DNA of 64,000 nt from positions 62,001 to 126,000 of the forward strand of contig JBAMJV010004287.1 of NCBI GenBank assembly GCA_037951105.1, written 5' to 3'. This document shows, in pieces, positions 35,062 through 45,870 of the stretch. Position 1 is the first letter of the stretch, and each line of letters opens with the position of its first letter. The position numbers were made by a program, and so were the translations under genes. The DNA is from Echinarachnius parma (lineage: Eukaryota; Echinodermata; Echinoidea; Clypeasteroida; Echinarachniidae). The notes below the pieces were generated by a model. It saw only the letters and a list, made by a program, of their open reading frames with translations. It was not told the origin of the DNA and made no database searches.

Positions 35062-36895
35062 CAGGGGCGTCGATCCTGGGGGCAGGGGGCGGTCGCCCCC
35101 CCCCCCCAAATGCAATATTGGGGGCGAACATAATTATCATTTCGCCCCCGCAATAATTCCGAAAATGAGAAAGAAAACAATCGAGTGATATAATGCCAAA
35201 GAGGGGAAAGACACAATTTTATCAATTAATTAATCTTCAAAATAGCCGTTTTTTAGTTTGAAATTAAAGAACTGTAGTTCTAGTTCTAGTTCTATGGTAA
35301 TACTCATCAACGCCTGTTCAGCATCTAGATGAGGGAAAAGCATAGAGTTGTTATATACAGCTCTATGCGGTACAGCCTGTAAAGGGAACTAAATTGTTTC
35401 AAGAGCCACCTTGAACTGCTCCAAAGAAGGCAGTTCGACGATGTTCTGAGGTAGCTCGTCCCAGTCCTTTAGTGTCCTGGGGAAATAACTAAATTTGTAA
35501 GTGTCCATTGAAGAGCCTAGTCTCATATATCGTTGTTGTTGACTCCTCCTTGTAGTTCGCTCCCTCGGTTTGATGTAATCCGGTATTGGAATCGCAATGT
35601 TGTTATTTGCTATCTTGTAGAACATTGACAATCGTGCCCGTTTTCTTCTTTCTTCAAGAGTTTGGAGATTAAGTTGTTCTCGCATGGATGTTACACTGGC
35701 ATCACGCTGGTAGTTTCCACAAATGAAACGAAGTGCACGTCTTTGGATCTTCTCTAGTTGGTCTATCTGGTTCTGCTTGTTGGGGTCCCATACTACCGAA
35801 GCATACTCTAGCTGGGACCGTACGAGAGAGATGTATGCCAGTTTTTGTATAAAATCATTCTCTCTTTTTCGGCACGCTTCGCGCGCATACAGTTTCTCAT
35901 ATTGCAAGTTTCATTTGGGTTGCGGGAACTCACCTTTCGAAATCTGTTTGGCAGCTTTATGCCTCAAATACAGACCATAATGTTGATGTTCTCATAACCT
36001 GGCCTTGTTTAATTGGAAGATGTGTGTTTTCAGAGTTTGTTCATATAATGTCATAATTTATTTGCCACGCATCATGTTTCAAGCGAGGCGCTTACACATT
36101 TCAGTCGAATGGTGTGGTCCTCTATTTTTTTTAAAAACAGACCTTGCTATTGTTAATGACCATGGCAGTTCATGCATGAACGATTACACATTTAATTAAT
36201 ACCCTGCCTGTATTTAGAGGACTAAATTTCCTTTAATTTGGTATATGATAATATACTTTATTGTACATAATTATGAAATATTTCAACGTAAACAAGTGTC
36301 CTGTTTCTTTTTGTGCGCAGAATACTTCATATTACGTGAAATTTCTGGCTCAGGTGTCCACCAAATCGCATAATGTCACGACCCAAAATACAAAAGCTCC
36401 CTCTCACACACCCTCCCCCGCTCGGTCGCTTCGTTTCCTCGCAATGTCTCCCCTCCACTTTTCAGAAATTGTTGACGCCCTTGCTTAGTTTCATGGGAGC
36501 CCAATGCCCTAGACTATAATTTTTATCGATGACTCTATAGTATACTGGATCACGTGGATCCATCTCATGCAGGGCTCAATCTTTACCTCGCTATGCCCTT
36601 TACAAATTACGTTACGAGTATTTTCACTGTTTTATACAATTTTAACATCCATGATATGAGTTGCAAATGTCTGATATCTAAAAGCTTCCGAGGGGTGCCC
36701 CCCCCCCCCCCCCCCCCAAACTCAGGTCTTCGAGCCATCAAGACACTTTCAATGAGCGCATAATAAAACTTCCGGGCATGCCAATGTGGGGCTTTTAGGG
36801 CTTTTAGCTCTCTCAGTGGTCACTCTGGACACATTTTCAAATTCCGCCCCCCCCCCCCCCCCCCACCCAATCGCAAAAACGGATCGACGCCCCTG
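35062..36895 (-). mobile_element. TIR element R1 (CAGGGGCGTCGATCC ends), carrying a LINE insertion
   Basis: Perfect 15-bp TIRs CAGGGGCGTCGATCC / GGATCGACGCCCCTG. An inverted relative covers about 45225-45870. Blocks 35063-35265, 35880-35930 and 36395-36610 match that copy in reverse. The LINE piece at 35270-35875 is absent from it. C runs lie near both ends. No transposase recognised. Confidence 0.6.
35389..35875 (-). pseudogene. 5'-truncated non-LTR retrotransposon, reverse transcriptase C-terminal part
   Basis: The minus-strand frame encodes the end of a CR1/jockey-type LINE ORF2: ISLVRSQLEYASVVWDP, then IDQLEKIQRRALRFI, a TLEERRKRARLSMFYKI segment, RTTRRSQQ and a final FPRTLKDWDELPQN...LEQFK block typical of such C-termini. 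The catalytic FADD part is missing, so it is dead on arrival. The frame has no true start; upstream codons belong to the host element R1. After the stop the 3' end carries (TAGAAC)n at about 35275-35297, as expected for a LINE tail. Confidence 0.82.
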
Positions 36896-36965
36896 AGTGA
36901 AATCATGTTTGAAAGTCAATATACAAAATAAATGTGACTGGGAACATACAAAGGCAGATTTACTG

Positions 36966-37110
36966 GGGGGGGGGGGGGGGGGGGGGGTGGGGGGACACTC
37001 GAATTATTTTTGATGGGGGTGTGCCTCAAGGAACTCTGAAATGACTAAAACCACAAAATATACGGACTTTGGAGCTACAAAAACCCTGAAACGGGAGTTA
37101 TGGGGACTCT
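36966..37110 (+). repeat. G-tract repeat fragment
   Basis: A G run of more than 20 followed by ACACTCGAATTATTTTTGAT and CCCTGAAACGGGAGTTA, the same words as at 21966-22100. Confidence 0.5.
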
Positions 37111-37543
37111 TGATTTTGTTGGGATATATCATGTAGAAATGTCCTTTTTTATTCATAGCTAGCTAGGCCTATATAGATTTGTTTTTCTTTATTTTCCGAA
37201 ACGTACGTATTGATGACGTCAAAACTAAATACGCGCCATTGCCTAGTTATAAAATAATGCGCGATTTCCAGATCAGAAAACTGCGCTGCATGCATGCGCA
37301 AAAATGAACAAAAACCATAGAAGTATGAATAAACAAACCAACCCGTTTGACAAAAACGTGCAGGCACCGCATGCGCAAGGAGCTAGCTGAGGGGAAAAGG
37401 GAGACATAACATTCAAAAGCCCTTTCAAAAATCAGCAAGCAAGTCAAATATCACCCACAATTTCATAATAAATAGGCAGTAATCATGAATGGGTTTTGAC
37501 CAGCTATCAGTCGATTTTCACATAAACCAATTATGGAGCAAAA
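37111..37543 (+). promoter_or_regulatory. Candidate promoter/5' UTR region of the SRCR receptor gene
   Basis: Directly upstream of the signal-peptide exon. A perfect cAMP-response palindrome TGACGTCA lies at 37214-37221. An upstream ATG at 37533 opens a four-codon reading frame whose TGA (37545-37547) overlaps the main ATG (37544-37546). No TATA box is evident. The transcription start cannot be placed. Confidence 0.3.
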
Positions 37544-37631
37544 ATGAAATGTCCGATTAGGCTGAGGTCGACAGAGCTATGCAGTATTATCTTCTCGATT
37601 CTCTTTTTGGCTGGGTCGTGTACGCATGATG
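37544..37631 (+). CDS. SRCR receptor gene, exon 1: signal peptide
   Basis: The ATG (context AAAATGA) opens a 29-codon segment: MKCPIRLRSTELC, a hydrophobic core SIIFSILFLAG, then SCTHD. It is a typical secretory signal peptide, likely cleaved near the S-C-T. The exon ends with one base of the next codon and a perfect GTAAGT donor (phase 1). The phase joins exactly to the exon at 50141, giving Glu-Glu-Pro-Asp-Asp after the signal peptide. The connecting intron is 12.5 kb and contains the 6.1-kb TIR element. The assignment to the SRCR gene rests on strand, phase, splice sites and the need for a leader; a transcript would be decisive. Confidence 0.7.
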
Positions 37632-37861
37632 GTAAGTTTGACAAATCATTCTATTTATATTTCATGGAACAATTAATTTTAAAATTGAATCGTTTTTCTG
37701 CATGGCAATGATTTCTTTCATCGAATATTTGCTCTATCGATGCTTTATCATCATTTTAAGCAACATTATGCAAGACATGCACACAGTAAGTTGGCCTGTC
37801 CACATAATCTCGCCTGGGCCCTTGCCGAAATCTGAGATACTAAACAAATCCACCAACAGGC

Positions 37862-37979
37862 CTATACTCCGCTTTGGTTAGGCCACGTATTCGGAATACT
37901 GCAGTCAAGGTTGGATCCCACATTTTGTACAACACATCGAGGAAGTAGAAAAAAGAGCAGCGAGATTTTTATGTAATAT
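37862..37979 (+). pseudogene. LINE reverse transcriptase fragment, left half, frameshifted
   Basis: Plus strand: YSALVRPRI, then after a frameshift EYCSQGWIPHFVQHIEEVEK and RAARFLCN. This is the LVRPxLEYxxxxWxP...LExxQRRAARF region of CR1/jockey-type LINEs. It ends exactly at the left end of the 6.1-kb TIR element and resumes on its other side at 44106. Confidence 0.72.
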
Positions 37980-38883
37980 CGTCGCATGCCCGCACAAAGG
38001 CCGCTAACGCGCGTCGCGGGTCAAAAGTTAGTTCTGAGATAGAGCGTTTTAAAAGGTTGAAACTTACAATTTTTCTTTAACACATACAAATTATACATGA
38101 AAACGTGGAATGTTGCATATTCTATCAGACTGACAAATTAATTTTGTAAAACAATCATTATTTGTTGAGTTATCGTCGATTTTGTGATAGTGGCTTTTGT
38201 GCAGTGAGTTGAACGCGCTGGGCGTTTCCCGCACAAACGCCGCTACGCGCGTTACGGCTTTTGTGCGGGAACAATTTGAGCGCGCTCTATGTACAAAGGC
38301 CGCAGTCTACGTGTTGTAGGTATGCGCAGTGGCTTTTGTGCAGTCAATTAAGTGCAGAAACGTTTTGATAGTGCTCCCGCTTGTAATTAGCGTACTTTGT
38401 TGTGGTAAAGCCAAAGTAATCTTTTATTTGGTATCCCTTTTGTTTTACTTACTATCGAAAAGACCGCTTTATGTTTTTTCTCCTTCTTCATGTTGTATTT
38501 ATGGTCACAACATCAGTGGCAGCATTTTTGTTTCTTGATGTGTGTTTTGTCTGTTTTGTTTTGTTTGTTATGCGTACCGGGGGGGGGGGGGGGGGTAGTT
38601 AGCCTCGAAAAGAAATTGCTATTGAAATTGTCAATGGGCCTATCTATTATTTACACATCCACTGGTTTTGTATTAATACGTGTCAGTTTTACACATTAAA
38701 GGTGGGGGTAATTATTGCATTATTTGCCAATTTATTGGGATCATATGCCATGTGCATCCTATAGCTATTACAATGAAAATGGATAAAGGTCATTCAAATG
38801 AACTCTATATCCTGTTGTTGGTGTTATTATAAAGTGTATTATTTCGATTTCGCCGAATCATGAATGTATATGTATTTATGTAA

Positions 38884-39119
38884 ACATAACACAAACGGTA
38901 ATTCCCCCTAAAAACAAAATTTATAAATTCTCGATAAACTGCGTTTTAATATTTTGTCTTGTTAAGAAATTCATACTATGAAAACTATTTTTATTTATTA
39001 AATCATAAATAATAATAATTTTAATATTTTGTCTTGACAAGAAATTCATACTATGAAAACTATTCTTATATAGTAAATCATGAGGAGTTTTTAAGGGGGA
39101 TTTTGTTTGTGTTAGGTTT
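38884..39119. repeat. Small TIR-like element with two tandem ~90-bp units
   Basis: Ends AACACAAAC...AATTCCCCCTAAAAAC and GTTTTTAAGGGGGATT...GTTTGTGTT. Between them two tandem copies of a unit containing TTTAATATTTTGTCTTG and GAAATTCATACTATGAAAAC. Lies in the 6.1-kb element. Confidence 0.5.
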
Positions 39120-42110
39120 ATCATGTGTTATCATTGCCTGAGAGTTGAGCAAATTTCTTAAAGGGGAAGGAAAGTCTGCCATGATCTATTAAATCCTTCT
39201 CGCATCATGAATATCAGAGGTGCGTTGCAGGCGACGCCCAAAATATTTCAACTGGGTGATTTGACTTTCCTGTAAATATTGATTGCAGAACTATGAAGCC
39301 AATATACAAAAAGATTATTCTTGGTGATTCTAGGCTTCACTGATATTTAATGGAAATACTACCATTTTCCAGCTCGCTCTTAGTTAGCTCTCATCCATTT
39401 TCACTCATTATACTGTAAAATACTCGGGCAGGGATCTATGGTCTGAATAATAAGTGTTGAAGCTAAATCATGCAGTCATGAAAATTCTTAATGGGTTAAA
39501 TTGTTGTCACAACGAAAATGATCAATATGGTTTATAGAAAATATAAGTGCTTCAAATAGCCACCCATGAATGGAAGACAAAATTGAATATTCATAATATA
39601 GATTACTTTATTTCTTGCAAAGAGGATACTTCTTCACCAGTATAAAATAATGAATGCAGAGGTTAAAATCATAGCATCAATTTACAATTCATAACTGAAA
39701 AGGACAATTCACATAATTAAATGAAATAATTTTCAGTTTTCTTATATCTCTAAAATTAAAATATCATGCAGAATTAGAGATACAGTTCGTATTATTACAA
39801 TAATGTTTAAATTACTAAATACAAACAGAGGCCCAGGCAAAAAAATCAATAATAGAACTATTTGGGACCAGCAAAATTAAATACATATTTAAAATATCCA
39901 TATTGAATGTATTATGCTCAAATGTTGTATGATACTTTAAAACCGATGAACACTACAATTTCAACTACTGTTCAGTTCCATCCTTACAATTAATCAAAAT
40001 CAAACTTCACTTTCAAAATAAGCTCTCTGGAAAACATATGAAGCAATAAATTGAGTTTGCAAGTCACATAATAATCACTTAAAAATAACATAATTATATT
40101 ATTTTAGGATTTTAAACATTTATAACAATATTGTTTCAATTCTACAAAAAAAAAACCCACTATAACCTTGTTTTAAATTACACATCACTAACAAAGAATG
40201 TGCACCAATGATTAACTATGCTAATGGACATTATTATTCTACGGCCTTACACTTATTTTGGCAAACATTAAAATTGATATGTGAGATAATGCAAAAATCG
40301 ACAAACGTAACTCCTTTAAAATCGGACCACAAGTTTCTATTCTGTCCAAATTGGCTTTTATAAAACGTGAATTCTTTGATATTGCAAGCCTAGATACACA
40401 AGTTTGTATTCTCCATTTGTTTTATTGATTGAAATTTTTTTTATATAGGATTTCATTCCAGGAAAAGGTAAACAAAATTCCAGCATGTCTCACTGAAAGC
40501 ACCCCTCCTGCACCATGTTGGAATCACTGTTGCCAAGAAGACGGATCTTGATGATCTGTACAAAATAAACAAAAATATTTGTATAATGGTAAACTAAATT
40601 CTATATGAACTTTTATCAAGTAAAATGCTCAAAATATGGTCCTATTTTGAAAACAAAATCACTTATAATTTTATAAATATTATTGCCATCCACTCGCAAG
40701 AACTTTGAAACTGATAGTCAACTTAACATGATATATAATAGTCACATTATTGAGCTACTCAATACCATGATTACGTTGCTATGTTTATTTTACAGGTTAC
40801 ACTATGATTTTATTAGGCAAGCATCAAGCACTTTTATAATGCAATGCAAGGTTCTATAGCTCTCCGACTATGTTAAATGTGGGGAGATAATATTCAATTT
40901 AACCTTGATTAGTTTTAAAAAATGAAAAGTACATAATAAATAGCCTTAATTTGCAGTCCATCATTTTATGTAAAAGTTCTTTTGTTGGAAATGTTAAGTT
41001 TAGATATGGTATACAGCAACGTAGCTCTTTTCTGATTTCCCCTGTTGTTGCTGTTGTTAAGGGAATAATTAAGTATATTTTTATTTGTGAAATATCTTAT
41101 GAATGAATTAAAAAACATTCATGAATGCTTTCGATTTTAGTAAACATCGGCAGTATGTGATGAAATCTGATATACATGTAGATCTTCACCCCTTTTAACA
41201 AGACAACAGCAGCCCTTCTGTTCTATGAAATAAACACACATCATGCAGACGGAATAACCTCATAATGATATTGGTATATGATTGAATTCTAAAATGTCAC
41301 CTTTTTGAAAAATAGCACCAGTATAATGTATAAATTTAACTAAAAGAAAATATTGACTAGAGAAACACATACCTGCTTTGTGATATTTGCGTTATTCTTC
41401 CATCTGATGAAAGTGCATGTTCTCAGGAACCGTCTATCCCATGTCAGATCAGGGAGGAACTCATTCTGTACAATAACAAGGTTTGTAAACACACTGTATT
41501 AAATTGAGTTCGAGACAAAAACCTAAATTGTTCATCAGTGCATATAATACATTGACATTTACATACATATTTTTGGAGCAAGAAGAAAATTAATTGAATA
41601 TTATTTACATGACAATTATTTTTTTGGTTAAACAAACTCATATTTCACTCTTACCATGCCTAGACGCAATAAACAGGGGTCATCTTCACATTGCAGTGTT
41701 GTCCCAAGCGATGTCCCAGCGCTGCCCAAGTCACTTGATCACAGATGTTACAATAGGTCTTGTAGGTTTCCTGTTCAAAAATGACAGATAAAAGTCACAT
41801 TTATTTGGCGCTTGAAATGGGACATATTTCCAACAACCTTCAAGGTCGAGTTTATTGCTATACAAACATGTAATTCCAGTTCCAGAATGCGTTGACTCAC
41901 ATTCATTTTATAGACATTTTTCACAATTATGAGCCTGTTTGTAGACAAAGAATACAAGGTTTCAGTTGAAGCCTCTTTGCAACAACAAATGATAAGTTTG
42001 CCAACTACATGTTTTGATTTTTAAAAATACCCAAACTGGAAAGATTTGCATCTAAATCTAATATAGGATTCTCCAAAGATGAATAAGAAAATAAACCAGG
42101 CATAACCATA

Positions 42111-42202
42111 TACCTTGAGTGTAGAGATAACTCTGGAAGCAATTATTACAAGATAACCATCTTGTAATAATTGCTTCCAGAGTTATCTCTGCACTCAAGG
42201 TA
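42111..42202. repeat. Near-perfect 92-bp palindrome (44-bp arms, 4-nt loop)
   Basis: Left arm begins TACCTTGAGTGTAGAGATAA, right arm ends TTATCTCTGCACTCAAGGTA; 43 of 44 positions pair around the loop AACC. A strong hairpin inside the 6.1-kb element. Confidence 0.75.
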
Positions 42203-42811
42203 TGTGCATACTGGGGAGTGAAACATTTGTCAATTTTGTCCTTCCTCATATTTCATTGACGTTTCATAATCAGGTAAATGTGTAAGAAATTCTGTATACA
42301 TGATTCTTAAAACACTTACTGTATCATGATGACTTCATCTGTCATAGCTGCACCCTTCATCTGATCTGTTTGCAATATCTTGACACCCTTCTATAATCAG
42401 CTTCATGTCTTGTGTAGATGTGACATTCCCTCTGACAGCTCTGTTCTTCATCTTAGTGATCTGGCAGTAAGAGAAACAAAATGACAAGACACATAATTAG
42501 CTCATCTCACTATGAAAACTAAACTGGTCAAATAAATAAAAACAAATTAATGGATTCAAATTGACAAATAGTTGATTGACCCTTCATGTTCAGTGGCAAT
42601 TTTCAGTCACTTCTCACCACTTACATATATTCAATTGTCAATACTTTGTCTTAGATATGTTTTTACACAGCTACACGTAGTCCACATGTTGTACTGTACT
42701 GTATACATTTTGCAGACTGGGAAAGAAGATTCATGGGCAGTTCAGTATCATTATTCATGTGATGTTATCAACTTGCATAATTACATAGTTATGAATGAAA
42801 AAAGCAAATAA

Positions 42812-42892
42812 TAATGGGATTCTAACAGGATTCAAACTCGAGACCCCCGGATTGATAGACCAATGCTCTTACCAGCTGAGCTTATAGAAAAC
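42812..42892 (-). mobile_element. tRNA-derived SINE head
   Basis: Minus strand: GCTCAGCTGGTAAGAGCATT (A box) and GAGTTTGAATCCTG (B box) at tRNA spacing. Acceptor stem does not pair, so this is not a functional tRNA gene. Confidence 0.55.
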
Positions 42893-43034
42893 CCTAGTAC
42901 AGTGTTCGTCCCTGAAACTCCTTCATTTTTATATCTGACAAACACTACTTGTATAATTTATATGCTAATATGGGACATGAAATTAGTTGTGAATACATTT
43001 ATAACCAGTGATAAAGCTTTGAAGCTAGCCAATA

Positions 43035-43460
43035 ACATCACTCGCAATTCACAATGCAATTGCACTAGTTGTAGAGCTTAAAATATCAGTCTAAACTAAG
43101 TCATATACAGTCCAGACAAGAACAATTCTACAAGTCATCACTCGCAAGTCACAATATACAATTGTACTACTAGTTGTAGAGTACCACAACTTAAAATATA
43201 AGTCTAAAGTAAGACTAAGTCTTGTCTAACTCTAAGACTAGTCCAGACAAGAACAAGTCCACTCAAATTTGGACATATCATCACCCGCAATTCACACTGC
43301 AATAACACGCCTACCCTACTTAGTTACTACTAGTAGGGTTTACTAGTTCATTAGTTGTCCAGTACCAAGAACAGTTTGAGACTAACTCATGTCTAGAACT
43401 CTATCGTAATACAAGTTAGAGACTAGTCCAGACATGTTAAGGCAGCTTAGAGTTAGACTT
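43035..43460. repeat. Diverged tandem repeat, subterminal in the 6.1-kb element
   Basis: Repeated words ATCACTCGCAATTCACA, TGTAGAG, TTAAAATAT.AGTCTAAA and AGTCCAGACAAGAACAA occur two to three times at spacing of about 110-130 bp. Confidence 0.45.
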
Positions 43461-44105
43461 AGTCTACATAGTACATCATACATATCTTCTCTTATCCAGA
43501 CTAGATGAATTTCACCAAGTATATTTTCACAATCAAATCAACACAGGGGATAATATCGTGCCTTCTTTATCTTGTGAGTACTAGTGACTAGTTGTGGTTT
43601 CTTTGGATTGTATACATGCCAAATGCAAAACAAACACATTTATCTATAGGTGGGACAGTGTACACATACTGATGAGTCCAAAAACATAACATTTTCGTTT
43701 AAACATGACTATTATTCTATGTTTTAGAACCAATGCATGATATAAACTTATTTTGGGTAATAATTGAAGGCAGTGTTTTTATCTAAAATACTTTATACAA
43801 AGTATCATTCGAGTACTTACATAGAATTTGACGTACGAATTTGCTGGACCAGACGACACAAAATAATAGATGGGGCTTTTGTACACGCGTGAATGCGCGT
43901 AGCGGCCTTTGTGCGGGAACTTTTTGTGCAAATAACGCTTAGCGGCCTTTGTTTATGAAGAATATCTTCATAAATAGTGCGAATTAGATCATGTGCAATA
44001 TATCAAATTGTAGCTTTTTAAATTATCTACCATATTACTGAATAAAACATTTTTCGAAAATGTTGACCAAATTTGCGATAGCGGCCTTCGTGCGGGCAAG
44101 CGACG

Positions 44106-44175
44106 ATATGTTAGTTGTTACTCATGCGCTGCAGTCGAAAAAGTGGTGTCACAATTGGCTTTTTCTAAGGCTTTG
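44106..44175 (+). pseudogene. LINE reverse transcriptase fragment, right half
   Basis: Continues the fragment ending at 37979: after the ATAT duplication the frame reads MLVVTHALQSKKW..., matching the (S/V)VTxxLxxLxW region that follows RRAARFxC in CR1-like LINEs. Supports a single insertion of the 6.1-kb element. Confidence 0.6.
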
Positions 44176-44179
44176 AGTT

Positions 44180-44420
44180 TGAGGAGGTGCCACATGAACA
44201 TGGCGTATAGCGAGGGTCAACGGATTGGGAGGGGCACAACTGCGAGGGAGCGGAGCGGCCAAGCCTGAGGGCGCGTAGCGCCCGAGGGGGGGGGGGGGGG
44301 GGTGGGAGGGGGTGTCCCCCCTCCCACGGTAGGGAGCTTTTGCAAATTTTCAATTGAAATATTAATGCAATCTGGTTCATACCAGATTTAAATCATCTCC
44401 CTCATGATAAAGTATACAAA
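44180..44420. repeat. G-tract repeat with GAGCGGAGCGGCC
   Basis: Contains GCGAGGGAGCGGAGCGGCC, GGGCGCGTAGCGCCC, a long G run (44285-44302) and TGGGAGGGGGTGTCCCCCCTCCCA. Related sequence surrounds 45040-45100 and 45880-45910. Confidence 0.45.
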
Positions 44421-44434
44421 CACAGTCGAACCTA

Positions 44435-44986
44435 TAGACCGGCAGCCCAGAGGTCTTTTGTGCATCGAAAAGCGTACTGATTGTTGAACGAATATTTAGA
44501 GGAGAATGTAACAAATCCAATAATATGAGTCTCCCTGGGTGTATCCGTGGATAAAGGGGTCCTTTGCGCCTCCAAAAGTTGGCCCTGGGGATTGTCCGAT
44601 GCTTCTATTTTGTGACATATTTGTTAAGTTGCAAGAGGTTTTGGATATAATCCCCAATGCATCAACGTGTATTTTGTCTTTCAAAACAGGCATCGTAAAA
44701 TATTCGAAAAAGGTAACATGCATCAGTGATTTCTCCATTGTCTACGATGCGCTTACCCCGCCCGCGGCGAGTCGTGATCGACGATTAACACGGTACAATC
44801 GCACAAAATAGAAGCATCGGACAATCCCCAGGGGCCAACTTTTGGAGGCGCAAAGGACCCCTTTATCCACGGATACACCGATGGAGACTCATATTATTGG
44901 ATTTGTTACATTCTCCTCTAAATATTCATATGTTCAACAATCAGTACGCTTTTCGATGCACAAAAGACCTCTGGGCTGCCGGTCTA
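44435..44986. mobile_element. Foldback TIR element with ~180-bp arms
   Basis: TAGACCGGCAGCCCAGAGGT / ACCTCTGGGCTGCCGGTCTA. Arms 44435-44614 and about 44802-44986 are almost identical apart from a small indel near ATGTTCAAC and two differences near CTCCCTGGG/CCATCGG. Flanked by CTA on each side. The spacer is unique and non-coding. Open frames on both strands are arm artefacts. Confidence 0.75.
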
Positions 44987-45224
44987 CTACGATGTACATG
45001 CACACATACCAGACTCAAATACGCTCACGTGATATCCGTGCTTGTTATTACTATTGGGGGAAGGTGTGGGAGGGGGTTTACCCCCTCCCACGTGGAGAAA
45101 CTTTTGATATTGGTGTTTAAAATATCACTGTAGAAGTATGGTCATTATTGTCTTTTTATTTGTCATTGTATTATAATAGTGAACCTACTCATAACGTATT
45201 TTTAAACGGGAATAGCGAGGAAAG

Positions 45225-45870
45225 ATTGAGCCTTGCATGAGATGGATCCACGTGATCATGTAGAGCCATCGATATAGTCTAGGGCATTGCGCTCCAATGA
45301 AAATAAGCAAGGGCGTCAACAACTTCTCAAAAGTGGAGGGGAGACATTGCGAGGAAGCGAAGCGACCGAGTGGGGTATAGGGTGTGGGAGGGTGACAATC
45401 TCCTCCACTTTCAAATGTGGGGGGACATGATATTCCAATATGATTTGCGTTCAGCGCATATGGACCGCATTTACTGAAAGATATTATTATTTCAGATTAT
45501 TTTATTTTCTGTGAAGGGTTTAATAAACTTCGTTTGAGGTGTGCTTTTGAGAAATTACACTGCCCAACACAGTTCGAGCGGTGAGTTCAAGCAAAACGAA
45601 ATGAAACTTGCAATATGAGAAACTGTATGCGCACGAAGCGCGCGGCAGAAAACGAGATTTACAGTCTTTTTCAAACTAAAAAACAGCTATTCTGAAGATT
45701 AATTTTTGATAAATGTGTCTTTCCCCTCTTTGGCATTATATCACTCGATGTTTGTCTTCCTCATTTTCGGAATTATTGCGGGGGGGGGGCGAAATGATAT
45801 GCTCGCCCCAAATATTTTCATTGGGGGCTGACCGCACCCCTGCCCCCAGGATCGACGCCATGGGAGGGGG
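45225..45870 (+). mobile_element. Relative of element R1, opposite orientation, without the LINE
   Basis: Matches 36610-36395 (GATGGATCCACGTGATC, TCTAGGGCATTG, AAGTGGAGGGGAGACATTGC) and 35930-35063 (GAAACTTGCAATATGAGAAA, TTTCCCCTCTTTGGCATTA, CCCAGGATCGACGCC) in reverse. Where R1 has the LINE this copy runs from CGGCAGAAAACGAGA to TTTCAAACTAAAAAACAG directly. Confidence 0.62.

Larger units (their letters stand above)
40501..43870 (-). other. Candidate spliced minus-strand transcription unit in the 6.1-kb element
   Basis: Exon-like segments with consensus splice sites on the minus strand: about 43870-43826 (donor GTAAGT), 42460-42316 (acceptor TTACTGCCAG, donor GTAAGT), about 41770-41656 (acceptor TTGAACAG, donor GTAAGA), 41467-41374 (acceptor TTGTACAG, donor GTATGT; open: NEFLPDLTWDRRFLRTCTFI...), and 40560-40498 (acceptor TTTGTACAG; IIKIRLLGNSDSNMVQEGCF-Q-stop). 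The 42.4-kb segment appears to need a frameshift, and the 41.7-kb one has stops in some frames. No domain is recognised; it may be a decayed element-borne gene. Confidence 0.3.
37980..44105. mobile_element. 6126-bp TIR element inserted in a LINE fragment
   Basis: Ends CGTCGCATGCCCGCACAAAG (left) and, reverse-complemented, CGTCGCTTGCCCGCACGAAG (right); about 28 of the first 31 bp match. It is flanked by ATAT on both sides (37976-37979, 44106-44109), a 4-bp or TA duplication. Subterminal repeats of CCGCACAAAGGCCGCTA or its inverse recur at 38229, 38260, 38294, 43897, 43948 and 44082, as transposase-binding arrays do. The interior is AT-rich with possible small minus-strand exons (40500-43870) but no recognised transposase. 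Superfamily not assigned. Confidence 0.72.

Noticed and set aside
35389-35907. A complete host gene on the minus strand
   Set aside because: It is the C-terminal piece of a LINE ORF2 without start codon or catalytic domain, and the first codons lie in the flanking TIR element.
42830-42892. Possible tRNA gene on the minus strand inside the 6.1-kb element
   Set aside because: Promoter boxes only; no acceptor stem pairing, so called a SINE head.
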